In this document: positions 44,924 through 53,770 of the stretch, piece by piece
Numbering within the stretch: the first letter of the stretch is position 1
Layout: every line of letters begins with the position of its first letter
Assembly: GCF_900141905.1 (NCBI RefSeq)
Contig: NZ_FQZF01000015.1
Location: forward strand, 1 to 64,000
From: Muricoccus roseus
GTDB taxonomy: Bacteria; Pseudomonadota; Alphaproteobacteria; Acetobacterales; Acetobacteraceae
Length of the DNA: 64,000 nucleotides
Direction of reading: 5' to 3'
Translations under genes and position numbers: made by a program
Notes under the pieces: model-generated
Databases searched by the model: none
The model's input: only the letters and a program-made list of their open reading frames with translations
What the model was told of the DNA's origin: nothing

Positions 44924-45853
44924 ATGGCGAAGAAGATCGGCTGGCAGGGCGTTTTCCCCGCCGTCACCACCCAGTTCCGCAAGGATTTCAGCCTGGACAT
45001 CCAGGCCACCCACAAGGTGATCGAGAACCTGGTGCGCGACGGCGTCTCCGGCCTGATCGTCTGCGGCACCGTGGGCGAGAACACCGCCCTCTCCCTGAAG
45101 GAGAAGGTGCAGGTGATGGAGGCGGCCAAGGATGCCGCGCGCGGCCGCGTGCCCGTCATCGCCGGCATCGCCGAATTCACCACCGCCTTCGCCTGCGACA
45201 CGGCGCGCGAGGCCGCGCGCATCGGCGTGGACGGGGTGATGGTGATGCCCGCCCTCGTCTATTCCGCGAAGCCGCACGAGACGGCCGCGCATTTCCGCGG
45301 CGTGGCCACCGCCACCGACCTGCCGGTGATGGTCTACAACAACCCGCCCATCTACAAGAACGACGTCACGCCCGACATCCTGGCGATGCTCGCCGATGTC
45401 GAGACGATCGTCTGCTTCAAGGAATCCTCGGGCGACACGCGCCGCTTCATTGATCTCCGCAACCTGGTCGGTGACCGCTTCACCTTGTTCGCGGGCCTGG
45501 ACGACGTGGTGGTCGAGAGCGTGCTGATGGGCGCCGAGGGATGGGTGTCCGGCATGTCGAACGCGTTCCCCGTGGAGGGCGAGACGCTGTTCCGCCTGGC
45601 ACGCCAGGGCCGGATGGCCGAGCTGATGCCGATCTACGAGTGGTTCATGCCGCTGCTGCACCTCGATGCGCGGCCGGACCTCGTTCAATGCATCAAGCTC
45701 TGCGAGGCCATCATGGGCCGCGGCTCCTCCATCACCCGTCCGCCCCGCCTGGCCCTTCCGGAAAAGGAGCGCGCGGAGGTGCAGGCCATGATGAAGGCCG
45801 CGCTCGCGAAGCGCCCCAAGCTGCCGGATGTCGGCCTGCCGCAGGCCGCCTGA
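44924..45853 (+). CDS. Dihydrodipicolinate synthase (DapA)-family aldolase
   Basis: The 309-aa TIM-barrel protein starts KKIGWQGVFPAVTTQF and has the DapA pattern GVSGLIVCGTVGENTALSLKEK, catalytic MVYNNPP (Tyr) and the Schiff-base Lys in CFKESSGD. The family splits or forms alpha-keto acid aldols; the context here (next to a periplasmic binding protein) suggests catabolism rather than lysine synthesis. AGGAG precedes the ATG. Confidence 0.9.
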   Translation: MAKKIGWQGVFPAVTTQFRKDFSLDIQATHKVIENLVRDGVSGLIVCGTVGENTALSLKEKVQVMEAAKDAARGRVPVIAGIAEFTTAFACDTAREAARIGVDGVMVMPALVYSAKPHETAAHFRGVATATDLPVMVYNNPPIYKNDVTPDILAMLADVETIVCFKESSGDTRRFIDLRNLVGDRFTLFAGLDDVVVESVLMGAEGWVSGMSNAFPVEGETLFRLARQGRMAELMPIYEWFMPLLHLDARPDLVQCIKLCEAIMGRGSSITRPPRLALPEKERAEVQAMMKAALAKRPKLPDVGLPQAA

Positions 45854-45974
45854 CCCGACGACAAGGAGCGGCCGGACACGGCCGCTCCCAAGCAAGCAAG
45901 ACAGCATCGCTGGGGGCGCCATCCCCGCCGTTCCGGAGGGGCGCACGGCATCCAACGCGTAAGAGGATCGACCG

Positions 45975-47573
45975 ATGAGCCTGACCCGCCGCCACCTTCT
46001 TGCCGGAGGCGCCGCCCTCGCGGCAGCCCCATCTCTTGGGGGGATGCCCTATATCGGCCCCGCCCGCGCGCAATCCGCGGCGCCGCTGCGCTTCATCCCC
46101 TCGACGCCCCTGCCCTCGCTCGATCCGATCGTCGCGACCAGCTACGTCATCCGCAACCATGGCTACCTCATCTACGACACGCTCTTTGCGACGGATGAGA
46201 ACTTCCAGATCAAGCCGCAGATGGTGCAGCACTGGGAAAGCGCGCCGGACGGTCTGAAATGGACCTTCCAGCTGCGCGACGGTCTGATGTTCCACGACAA
46301 CACCCCCGTCCGCGCGCAGGACTGCATCGCCTCCATCCGCCGCTGGTCCGCCCGCGACGCCTTCGGCCAGACCTTCGCCACCTTCGTGGACGGCTATGAC
46401 GCGGTGGACGCCCGCACCTTCGCGGTGCGGCTGAAGAAGCCCTTCCCGCAGATCACCGCAGCCCTTGGCAAGCTCTCCTCCAACGTGCCCTTCATCATGC
46501 CCGAACGCGTGGCGATGACGGAGCCCACGCGCAACATCACCGAGGCCATCGGCTCCGGCCCCTGGCGCTTCCAGACGACGCAATGGGTGCCCGGCCAGAA
46601 CGCGATCTACGAACGCTTCGCCGGCTACAAGCCGCGCGAGGAGGCGCCCTCCTGGGCCGCCGGCGGCAAGGTCGCGAAGATCGACCGGATCGAATGGGTC
46701 GGCCTCACCGAGCCCTCCGCCGCCGTGGGCGCGTTGATCCAGGGTGAGGTGGACTGGTACGAGCAGCCGCCGGTGGACCTGCTGCCCGTGCTGAAGCGGG
46801 ACCGCAACATCACCATCCAGAACGTGCCGCTCGGCCTCATCCTGCTGATGCGCTTCAACCACACCCAGGCGCCCTTCAACAATCCGAAGATCCGCCAGGC
46901 CGTGATGATGGCAATGAAGCAGGAGGACTACATGCAGGCGGTGGTCGGCAGCCCCGACTACTACCAGGAGGCCAAGACCTTCTTCACGCCGGGCTCGCCC
47001 ATGTCCACCGGCGCGGGCGGGGCCGAGGCGATGCGCGCGGACATCAACCGTGCGAAGGCGATGCTGCGCGAGGCGGGCTACGCGAACGAGAAGGTCGTCC
47101 TCCTCGCCCCGGCGGACCAGCCGATCGCCTACAACCAGTCGCTTGTCACGCAGCAGCTGCTGACCAATCTCGGGATGAATGTGGAGCTGATCTCCACGGA
47201 CTGGGCGAGCTTCATCGGCCGCCGCGCCAATCGCGGGGCGCCCGACGCCGGTGGATGGTCTGTGTTCCACACGCTGTGGTCGGGTGCGGACGTGCTGAAC
47301 CCCGCCCTGCACCCGCTGATCCGAAGCAACGGCGCCGCGGCCTGGTTCGGATGGCCGAACGATCCGCAGATCGAGACACTGCGCGATCAGTGGATCGCGA
47401 GCGACGACCTGAACACGCAGAAGACGCTGGCCGCCCAGATCGAGCGCCGCGCCTTCGAGACCGTGCCCTACGCCCCGGCGGGCAAGGTCGAGCAGCCCAT
47501 GGCCTATCGCAAGAACCTCACGGGCATGGTGCTCTCCCCCGTTCAGTTCTTCTGGAACATGGAGAAGAAGTAG
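45975..47573 (+). CDS. ABC transporter substrate-binding protein, dipeptide type (paralogue)
   Basis: The 532-aa protein has a Tat-like signal (LTRRHLLAGGAALAAAPS) and the SBP_bac_5 core SLDPIVATSYVIRNHGY, LRDGLMFHDNTPVRAQDCIASIRRW, GSGPWRF and MRFNHTQAPFNNPKIRQAV. It is similar in length and layout to the gene at 3350-4948 and shares the FGWP-NDPQIETLRDQW end. It follows the DapA-like gene by 121 nt on the same strand and may be cotranscribed. No permease is nearby. Confidence 0.9.
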   Translation: MSLTRRHLLAGGAALAAAPSLGGMPYIGPARAQSAAPLRFIPSTPLPSLDPIVATSYVIRNHGYLIYDTLFATDENFQIKPQMVQHWESAPDGLKWTFQLRDGLMFHDNTPVRAQDCIASIRRWSARDAFGQTFATFVDGYDAVDARTFAVRLKKPFPQITAALGKLSSNVPFIMPERVAMTEPTRNITEAIGSGPWRFQTTQWVPGQNAIYERFAGYKPREEAPSWAAGGKVAKIDRIEWVGLTEPSAAVGALIQGEVDWYEQPPVDLLPVLKRDRNITIQNVPLGLILLMRFNHTQAPFNNPKIRQAVMMAMKQEDYMQAVVGSPDYYQEAKTFFTPGSPMSTGAGGAEAMRADINRAKAMLREAGYANEKVVLLAPADQPIAYNQSLVTQQLLTNLGMNVELISTDWASFIGRRANRGAPDAGGWSVFHTLWSGADVLNPALHPLIRSNGAAAWFGWPNDPQIETLRDQWIASDDLNTQKTLAAQIERRAFETVPYAPAGKVEQPMAYRKNLTGMVLSPVQFFWNMEKK

Positions 47574-47655
47574 CCCTGGCCGGCGGGGCGGCACCGCATC
47601 GTGACGCCGCCCCATTTGCCGGGATGATCCGTCCGATCCTTGCAGGACCAAAGCG

Positions 47656-47847
47656 ATGCATCGCCTCCTCGCCCTTCTCCTGCTTCTCGGCATGACCCCC
47701 GGCTGCTCGGCGCAGCTGGATTAGGAAGGCTTCGGCAAGTCGGTCGCGATCGCCGCGCTCAACGTCCTGGCGGCTCAGACGGGCGGCCAGACCTATGACT
47801 GCGCCTATCCCGACAAATGGGAAGCCCGGCGGGTCAGCCAATACTAG
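47656..47847 (+). pseudogene. Lipoprotein gene interrupted by two in-frame amber codons
   Basis: ATG at 47656 (AGGA 8 nt upstream) opens a lipoprotein signal, MHRLLALLLLLGMTPGC, and reads SAQLD before TAG (47722). The frame continues for 40 codons with coding-like composition (GFGKSVAIAALNVLAAQTGG then YDCAYPDKWEARRVSQY) before a second TAG (47845). No other stop occurs in between. Both TAGs could arise from CAG by one C-to-T change. A decayed lipoprotein gene is most likely; amber read-through cannot be excluded. The rest of the 340-nt gap holds no other gene. Confidence 0.5.
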
Positions 47848-47914
47848 GACCTGGCGGAGGAGCGAAGGACGGAGCCGCGCATCTGCGCGGCCCCGCCCGG
47901 TTCCAAGATACCCG

Positions 47915-49321
47915 CTACTTCGCGCTCGCCGGCGCCCCCCGTTCGCCGCAGGCCCAACCATGCGAGTGGACCAATCCATCATCATGGTCGACCACCGCAG
48001 CAGGGCTTTCCGGCGCATCGTCATGGAACTGCGCGGCCTCGGTGGAATGGGCGAGCGCCGTGGTCGAGGAGCGGCCGCCGCTCGCGGCCGTGGCCACCGC
48101 GTCGAAATACCCCACCCCCACCTCGCGCTGGTGCCGCGTGGCCGTGTAGCCATCGGCTTCCGAGGCGAACTCGGCCTGTTGCAGCTCGGAATAGGCGGCC
48201 ATGCCGCGCTCGCGGTAACCCTTGGCCAGGGTGAACATCGAATGGTTCAGGCTGTGGAAGCCGGCCAGGGTGATGAACTGGAACTTGTAGCCCATCGCCG
48301 CGATCTCGCGCTGAAACTGGGCCGCGGCCGCCTCGCCCATCTTGCGCTTCCAGTTGAAGCTGGGTGAGCAGTTGTAGGCCAGCAGCTTGCCCGGGAATTC
48401 CCGGTGGATCGCCTCGGCGAAGCGCCGCGCATCCTCCAGGTCCGGGTCGCTCGTCTCCCACCAGAGCAGGTCGGCATAGGGCGCATAGGCCAGGCCGCGG
48501 GCGATGGCGTAGTCCTTGCCGACACCGGGCTTGATGCGGAAGAAGCCCTCCGGCGTGCGCTCTCCGCTGATGAAGGGGTGGTCGCGCTCATCCACGTCGC
48601 TCGTCAGCAGCTGCGCGCTCTCGGCATCCGTCCGGCACAGCAGCACGGTCGACACGCCCTCCACATCGGCCGCCAGCCGCGCCGCGTTCAGCGTGCGGAT
48701 GTGCTGGCTGATCGGCACCAGCACCTTGCCGCCGAGATGCCCGCACTTCTTCTCGCTCGCCAGCTGGTCCTCGAAATGCACGCCGGCGGCGCCGGCCTCG
48801 ATCATGGCGCGCATCAGCTCATAGGCGTTCAGCGGCCCGCCGAACCCAGCCTCGGCATCGGCGACGATGGGCGCCATCCAACGCGTGCCGTCGCCGCCGC
48901 CTTCCTGCACCGCGATCTGGTCCGCGCGCCGCAGCGCGGCGTTGATGCGCCGGACCACCTTCGGCACGGAATCCACCGAGTAGAGGGACTGGTCCGGGTA
49001 CATCTCGCCGTTCGAGTTGGCGTCAGCCGCCACCTGCCATCCGGAGAGGTAGATGGCCTTCAGCCCGGCCTTCACCTGCTGCAGCGCCTGGTTGCCCGTC
49101 AGCGCGCCCAGCGTGTTCACATAGTCCTCGCTGTGCAGCAGCCGCCACAGCCGATCCGCGCCCATTTCCGCCAGCGTGTGGCGGATGCGGAAGGAGCCGG
49201 AAAGCCGCGCCACGTCCTCCGACGTGTAGTCGCGGCGGATGCCGTCGAAGCGGCCGGGCGAGGCGGGAGCGCCACTGCCGGAGCCGTCGGGTGAGAAGTT
49301 CGGGGTGATCATCGGGTGCAT
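47915..49321 (-). CDS. aceA: Isocitrate lyase
   Basis: The 468-aa protein starts [13 protein letters not shown], preceded by AGGAGG. It carries the catalytic [11 protein letters not shown] and [13 protein letters not shown], and [12 protein letters not shown]-type regions. The core ends at the usual STEAAQFH. About 35 extra C-terminal residues ([22 protein letters not shown]) follow, which are not typical. It cleaves isocitrate to succinate and glyoxylate, the glyoxylate shunt. It is divergent from scfR. Confidence 0.93.
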   Translation of the reverse strand: MHPMITPNFSPDGSGSGAPASPGRFDGIRRDYTSEDVARLSGSFRIRHTLAEMGADRLWRLLHSEDYVNTLGALTGNQALQQVKAGLKAIYLSGWQVAADANSNGEMYPDQSLYSVDSVPKVVRRINAALRRADQIAVQEGGGDGTRWMAPIVADAEAGFGGPLNAYELMRAMIEAGAAGVHFEDQLASEKKCGHLGGKVLVPISQHIRTLNAARLAADVEGVSTVLLCRTDAESAQLLTSDVDERDHPFISGERTPEGFFRIKPGVGKDYAIARGLAYAPYADLLWWETSDPDLEDARRFAEAIHREFPGKLLAYNCSPSFNWKRKMGEAAAAQFQREIAAMGYKFQFITLAGFHSLNHSMFTLAKGYRERGMAAYSELQQAEFASEADGYTATRHQREVGVGYFDAVATAASGGRSSTTALAHSTEAAQFHDDAPESPAAVVDHDDGLVHSHGWACGERGAPASAK

Positions 49322-49342
49322 CGCGCTGTCCTCCTGCGATGC

Positions 49343-49444
49343 GTAAAGGATTGACATCCACGCCGGAAAAGCGAGCCATATCAGGCGTTCAGAGCCCGCA
49401 AACCTGTGAAGCCCTTCACCGGACCGGGCGAAAATCCGTAAAGG
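49343..49444. promoter_or_regulatory. aceA-scfR divergent control region
   Basis: Two GTAAAGG motifs (49343 and 49438) have similar continuations (ATTGACA and TTGTCAA). A perfect GTGAAG-CC-CTTCAC dyad (49406-49419) lies between. The first motif overlaps TTGACA. ScfR regulators bind near their own and isocitrate lyase promoters in related species, so these are candidate sites. Confidence 0.4.
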
Positions 49445-49453
49445 TTGTCAATC

Positions 49454-50851
49454 ATGGCGCGTCCCATGATCGGCCGGGTCGTCCGGCGCCTCCGCGTCGA
49501 ACGCGGCATCACCCAGGCGGCGCTGGCCACGCGCCTGGGCATCTCCGCCAGCTACATGAACCTCATCGAGGCCGACCAGCGTGCCGTCACGGCCAGCCTC
49601 GTCTTCAAGCTCGCCGATGCGCTCGGCGTCGATCTCGCGCTGCTCTCGGGCCAGGCGGAGGGCCGGCTGGAAGCCGGGCTGCACGAGGTGTTCCGCGACC
49701 CGCTGCTCGGCGCGGAATCCGTGCCCGAGGGGCAGGCTGCCACCCTCGCCTCCGCCGCGCCGGATGCCGCCCGCGCCGTGCTCGCGCTCTGGCGCGCCTG
49801 GCGTGTCGCACGCGAGGATTCGGCCGGGCTTTCGCTTCCCTCCGGCCGTTTGCTGCGCCTGCCCAGCGAGGAGGCGCGGGACGCGTTCCACGACGCGGCC
49901 AACCACTTCCCCGCGCTGGAGAAGGCCGCGGAGGCCCTCCGCGCCGCGCTCGACGATCCCTCGCCCCATGCGCTCGACCATGCGCTCGCCCAGCGCCTGC
50001 GCGCGCATCACGGGCTGGCCGTCACCATCGGCCCGCTCGGCGGCACGGCGCTGCGCCGCTACGACGCGGCCGCCGCGCAGCTCGCGCTCAGCGAAACCCT
50101 GCCGCGCGAAAGCCGCACTTTCCACCTCGCCTTCACCCTCGCCCTGCTGGAAGCGCGCGACGCGGTGGAGCGCGCCATCGCCGTCATCGGGCCGAGCAGC
50201 GACGAAGCGGCCTCCATGCTCCGCATCGGCCTGCTCAACTACATCGCCGCCGCGGTGATGATGCCTTACGCGCCCTTCCAGGCCGCCGCCCGCGCGCTGC
50301 GCCACGACCTCGACGCCCTCTCCGCCCGCTTCGCCACCTCCTTCGAGCAGAGCTGCCACCGGCTCTCCACCCTGCAGCGCGAGGGCGCGCGCGGCGTGCC
50401 CTTCTTCTTCCTGCGCGTGGACCCCGCCGGCAACGTCTCGAAACGCTTCTCCGCGGCCGGCTTCCCCTTCGCGCGCGGCGGCGGCTCCTGCCCGCGCTGG
50501 ATCCCGCACGCGGCTTTCGCGACGCCCGGACGCATCGCGGTGCAGATCGCGGAACTGCCGGACGGTGCCAGCTTCCTCTGCTTCGCCCGCACGGTCGAAC
50601 GCCCGGCCCCGCGCTGGGGCGAACCCACGCCCGTGCAGGTCGTCGCCATGGGATGCGACCTCGGCCACGCGGCGGAGGTCTGCTACGCGGACGGACTCGA
50701 CCTCGCTCAGGCGCGCATCGGCATCGGCCTCTCCTGCCGCCTCTGCGACCGGCCGGACTGCCGCTCCCGCGCCTTCCCGCCGCTCGAACACCGACTCATC
50801 CTCGACCCCGCCCAGGCCGGCGCGCCCTATCGCTTCGCCCCCGCATCTTGA
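49454..50851 (+). CDS. scfR: Short-chain fatty acid regulator, ScfR/RamB type
   Basis: The 465-aa protein has an N-terminal Cro/CI HTH (GRVVRRLRVERGITQAALATRLGISASYMNLIEADQRAVTASLVFKLADALGVD). The ScfR core follows (TFHLAFTLALLEA, YIAAAVMMPYAPFQAAARALRHDLDAL, SFEQSCHRLSTLQ, VPFFFLRVDPAGNVSKRFSA), then the C-terminal Cys motif CRLCDRPDCRSRAFPPL. Related RamB/ScfR proteins control acetate/propionate and glyoxylate-shunt genes. It is divergent from aceA, which fits. A TTG at 49445 is an alternative start. Confidence 0.92.
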   Translation: MARPMIGRVVRRLRVERGITQAALATRLGISASYMNLIEADQRAVTASLVFKLADALGVDLALLSGQAEGRLEAGLHEVFRDPLLGAESVPEGQAATLASAAPDAARAVLALWRAWRVAREDSAGLSLPSGRLLRLPSEEARDAFHDAANHFPALEKAAEALRAALDDPSPHALDHALAQRLRAHHGLAVTIGPLGGTALRRYDAAAAQLALSETLPRESRTFHLAFTLALLEARDAVERAIAVIGPSSDEAASMLRIGLLNYIAAAVMMPYAPFQAAARALRHDLDALSARFATSFEQSCHRLSTLQREGARGVPFFFLRVDPAGNVSKRFSAAGFPFARGGGSCPRWIPHAAFATPGRIAVQIAELPDGASFLCFARTVERPAPRWGEPTPVQVVAMGCDLGHAAEVCYADGLDLAQARIGIGLSCRLCDRPDCRSRAFPPLEHRLILDPAQAGAPYRFAPAS

Positions 50852-50868
50852 CATCCGGTGGCTTGCTT

Positions 50869-51117
50869 CGAGGGCTCCGCCCTCGCCCGCCAAGGGCCTG
50901 AAGCCCCTGGAACCCCGTCTGGCTGCCCTGGATACCCCGGATTGGTGGGTCTCTGGTTGCTCGGCGCCGGTTCTGCCTTTGCCGTCTCCTGAGGTCATCG
51001 ACCTGAGGCGCACCGTCAGTGATTCCAAACTTGAAGAAAAAGATGATGGGTCGAAGGCACTGCCTTCGACGGGTCCGGGGAGAGGAAGAATTCCTTCTTC
51101 CTCTCCCCGGGCCAGAC
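50869..51117 (-). repeat. Dispersed composite repeat, copy 7 (with extra hairpin)
   Basis: Read leftward, A (GGGGAGAGGAAGAA arms) is followed by the extra TCGAAGGCA / TGCCTTCGA hairpin, B with GAGGTC arms, and a degenerate C (ATCCAGGGCAGCCAGACGG-like; ends GAGGGCGGAGCCCTC). It fills the whole 268-nt gap between convergent genes and stops 2 nt before the DinB stop codon. Confidence 0.9.
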
Positions 51118-51119
51118 CG

Positions 51120-51704
51120 TCAGCAAGAACCGCAAGAGCATCGTCCCCGCGCGCTCCAGACCTCCGCCTCGGTCCAGCCCAGCTCGCCGAACTCGCCCGC
51201 CCGCAGCCCCGCTTCCTCCGCCGCGAAGAACTCGTCGAGTTGTGGCGGCGAAATCGAGGTGCCGCTCAGCATCGCATGTGCCTGGCCGCGGTGATGCACC
51301 TGGTGCTGGAAGAGATGCAGCAGCAACCGGTCCATCCGTTCCCGTTGCACGCGCGTGCCACGATGCACCGCCACGCTTCGCGCGAGCCCCGCGGCATCCA
51401 GTGCGGCCAAGAGCGAGATTAAGCGGCGGTCCACGGCCGCTTGTGCTTCCCGCAGGGCCGGCACGGTGGCGCAGGGCTCGGGGTCGGCCCAGGCGACGGG
51501 GCCGAGCGTGCCGCCTTCCATGGCGTCCACGTAGAAGTGGTCGATGACCAGGATATAGTTCAGCGTAGCGCGCAGGCTGGGGAAGAAGCCGGTTCGGTGG
51601 GCCGTGAACTCCTCCGGCCCGAGGCCCGCGCAGGCGGTGAGCAGCCGGTGGTTCGCCCAGGCATTGTTGTAGGCCATGGCGCGAAAGGGAAGCAGCGCGT
51701 CCAT
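51120..51704 (-). CDS. DinB family protein
   Basis: The 194-aa protein has the DinB/YfiT four-helix bundle. It shows NNAWANHRLLTACAGL at the start, His56 in LNYILVIDHFY, and the paired His in LFQHQVHHRGQAHAML (His134/138, His143). These form the metal site of the family, whose members act as metal-dependent thiol S-transferases or are of unknown function. Its stop touches the repeat. Confidence 0.88.
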   Translation of the reverse strand: MDALLPFRAMAYNNAWANHRLLTACAGLGPEEFTAHRTGFFPSLRATLNYILVIDHFYVDAMEGGTLGPVAWADPEPCATVPALREAQAAVDRRLISLLAALDAAGLARSVAVHRGTRVQRERMDRLLLHLFQHQVHHRGQAHAMLSGTSISPPQLDEFFAAEEAGLRAGEFGELGWTEAEVWSARGRCSCGSC

Positions 51705-51785
51705 CCTGGAACCGGGCGCGAGCGGCGCCGCGGCCTCCTCCTGTTCCCCGCCGAGGCTAGCGGAGCGGAGGAGGCGACTGCCAGC

Positions 51786-52106
51786 CTAACTGCCGGAGCT
51801 GAGCTTCAGCCCGACAAGCCCGGCGAGGATCAAGGCCGCGCTGAACAGCCGCATCGGGGTCGCCGCCTCACCCAGAACCAGGATGCCGACGAGGAAGGCG
51901 CCCAGCGCCCCGATTCCCGTCCAGATGGCATAGGCCGTCCCGAGCGGCAGGCTTCGCATGGCGAGGGCAAGCAGCCCGACGCTCGCCAGCATGGCGATGA
52001 GCGTGACGACGCTCCATCCCAGGCGCGAGAAACCGTCCGAGGCCTTCATGCCAAAGGCCCAGACGACCTCGAGCAGCCCCGCGAGAAGGAGAAGAATCCA
52101 GGCCAT
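51786..52106 (-). CDS. gdx: Small multidrug resistance transporter, guanidinium exporter (Gdx/SugE)
   Basis: The 106-aa protein has four membrane helices and the SugE/Gdx signature: Glu13 in [15 protein letters not shown], plus [13 protein letters not shown]. Gdx proteins exchange two protons for one guanidinium ion. An upstream guanidine-II riboswitch (separate entry) supports this substrate over quaternary ammonium. ATG at 52106 is chosen because the longer frame would run through the riboswitch. Confidence 0.9.
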   Translation of the reverse strand: MAWILLLLAGLLEVVWAFGMKASDGFSRLGWSVVTLIAMLASVGLLALAMRSLPLGTAYAIWTGIGALGAFLVGILVLGEAATPMRLFSAALILAGLVGLKLSSGS

Positions 52107-52127
52107 GTCACGGCCCCCATAACCGGG

Positions 52128-52175
52128 GCCGGGTCGTCCCGGCATAAGGGGATCAGGCCGGGGTCGTCCCCGGCC
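52128..52175 (-). promoter_or_regulatory. Guanidine-II (mini-ykkC) riboswitch upstream of gdx
   Basis: In the gdx direction two GC-rich hairpins appear. The first is GGCCGGGG-ACGA-CCCCGGCC (52175-52156). The second is GCCGGG-ACGA-CCCGGC (52143-52128), separated by a 12-nt linker. Twin stems with ACGR loops just before the start codon are the defining guanidine-II architecture, where the loops pair and guanidinium binding frees the RBS. The exporter gene follows 21 nt later. The match is visual; a covariance model was not run. Confidence 0.85.
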
Positions 52176-52193
52176 AGTCAGGGCGCTGAAGCG

Positions 52194-52448
52194 TCAGTCG
52201 CAGTCGCAGCCCGGAGTCGGGCCGGGATCGACGCGCACCACATGGTGGTCGATCCACTCCGCGACGAGCCGCCGCGCCTCGGTGACCGTCGCTTCCGGAT
52301 GGTGGATCCGGTAGAGCGAGGTGCAGGCTCCGAAGGCGCTGAAATCATTGGTGCCGACGTCGCGCAACTCGCGATAGGCGGTCACCACGGCGCGCTCGCA
52401 ATTGCGGGCGATGTAGCTGTAGTCGTGCCCCATCCGGTCGAACCCCAT
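52194..52448 (-). CDS. Small protein of unknown function
   Basis: An 84-codon frame (MGFDRMGHDYSYIARNCERAVVTAYREL... ending GPTPGCDCD) is followed by the riboswitch region of the next gene. Good codon usage; Cys at SFGACTSLYRIHH and C-terminal CDCD. Starts at ATG 52448, TTG 52487 or ATG 52433 are possible. Strong dyads lie directly upstream. No recognised family. Confidence 0.6.
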   Translation of the reverse strand: MGFDRMGHDYSYIARNCERAVVTAYRELRDVGTNDFSAFGACTSLYRIHHPEATVTEARRLVAEWIDHHVVRVDPGPTPGCDCD

Positions 52449-52453
52449 GTCCC

Positions 52454-52527
52454 GTGTTGCGATGTTGTTGAGAATAACTCGCAACACCTGATCGTTTTAT
52501 ACCGACACATGAACAAGCGTTCAAGTG
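52454..52527. promoter_or_regulatory. Dyad-rich promoter region of the small unknown gene
   Basis: A perfect 9-bp inverted repeat GTGTTGCGA...TCGCAACAC (52454-52487, 16-nt loop) overlaps the possible upstream start. Further up lies CAC-A-TGAAC-AAGC-GTTCA-A-GTG (52506-52527), whose core TGAAC-N4-GTTCA is also found in the mntH leader. The local AT content is high for this genome, consistent with a promoter. Confidence 0.45.
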
Positions 52528-52603
52528 TTGATTGATGCACCGCATCCCCGCCCGCGGCGCCGTCGCCCCGGCCATCACAGGCCGGGCGTGGGACGCGCGA
52601 ATG

Positions 52604-53674
52604 CTAACCCCGCGCCACCACCTCGGCCAGCGCCTTGCCGACATCGACCGTGCCGGCATTGCCGCCCAGGTCGCGCGTGCGCGGTCCACCCTCGGCGAGC
52701 AGCGATTCGATCGCCTGGGTCACGGCGGCAGCCGCCTCCGCCTCGCCCAGATGCTCCAGCATCAGCGCGCCGGACCAGATCTGCGCGATGGGATTCGCGA
52801 TCCCCTTCCCCGCGATATCCGGCGCGCTGCCATGCACCGGCTCGAACATGGAGGGGTGGTTCCGCTCCGGGTTGATGTTGGCGGAGGGCGCGATGCCGAT
52901 GGAGCCGGCCACCGCCGGGCCGAGGTCGCTCAGGATGTCGCCGAACAGGTTGGAGGCCACCACCACGTCGAACCAGTCCGGGTGCTGCACGAAATGCGCG
53001 CAGAGGATGTCGACGTGGAACTGGTCGGTTTTGATGTCCGGGTAGCCCTTCGCCATCTCCGCGAAGCGCTCGTCCCAGAAGGGCATGGTGAAGGTGATGC
53101 CGTTCGACTTGGTGGCGGAGGTCAGCTTCTTCCGTGGCCGCTTCATGGCCAGTTCGAACGCATACTTCATCACACGGTCGCAGCCCTGGCGCGTGAAGAC
53201 GCTTTCCTGCGTCACGAATTCCCGCTCGGTGCCGCGGAACATCCGCCCGCCCGAGGAGGAATACTCGCCCTCCGTGTTCTCGCGCACCACGACGAAGTCG
53301 ATGTCCTCCGGCATGCGGTCCGCCAGCGGCGAGCGCACGCCCGGCATCAGCCGGCAGGGGCGGAGGGAGATGTACTGGTCGAAATCCCGGCGCATCGGGA
53401 TCAGCAGGCCCCAGAGGGAGACGTTGTCCGGCACGCCCGGCCAGCCCACGGCGCCGAGGAACACGCTGTCATGTGCGCGCAGCTGCTCCAGCCCATCGTC
53501 GGGCATCATCTTGCCCGTCTGCGCATAGGTCTCGCAGGACCAGCCGTAATGCGTCAGCTCCAGCTCGAAGCCGAAGCGCCGCGCCGCGGCGTCCAGCACG
53601 CGTAGCCCCTCCGGCGTCGTCTCCTTGCCGATCCCGTCGCCGGGGATCACCGCGATCCGATGCTTGCGCGCCAT
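52604..53674 (-). CDS. Tartrate dehydrogenase-like, second paralogue (isocitrate/isopropylmalate dehydrogenase family)
   Basis: The 356-aa protein opens KHRIAVIPGDGIGKETTPEGLRVLD and has DFVVVRENTEGEYSSSGGRM, TKSNGITFTMPFWDERF and ASNLFGDILSDLGPAVAGSIG. These are typical of TtuC/D-malate dehydrogenase-type enzymes. It differs from the first paralogue in the N-terminal and ENTEGEY segments. GGAAGGA precedes ATG. No neighbours suggest a pathway. Confidence 0.88.
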   Translation of the reverse strand: MARKHRIAVIPGDGIGKETTPEGLRVLDAAARRFGFELELTHYGWSCETYAQTGKMMPDDGLEQLRAHDSVFLGAVGWPGVPDNVSLWGLLIPMRRDFDQYISLRPCRLMPGVRSPLADRMPEDIDFVVVRENTEGEYSSSGGRMFRGTEREFVTQESVFTRQGCDRVMKYAFELAMKRPRKKLTSATKSNGITFTMPFWDERFAEMAKGYPDIKTDQFHVDILCAHFVQHPDWFDVVVASNLFGDILSDLGPAVAGSIGIAPSANINPERNHPSMFEPVHGSAPDIAGKGIANPIAQIWSGALMLEHLGEAEAAAAVTQAIESLLAEGGPRTRDLGGNAGTVDVGKALAEVVARG

Positions 53675-53770
53675 GGGGGCTTCCTTCCGCGTTCCGCCCG
53701 CGGTGGTGCCTCCGAAGACCGCGCCCCGCAAGCCCCGCCCTGCGAGCCGCCGCCTTCAACCTTGGGCCGC

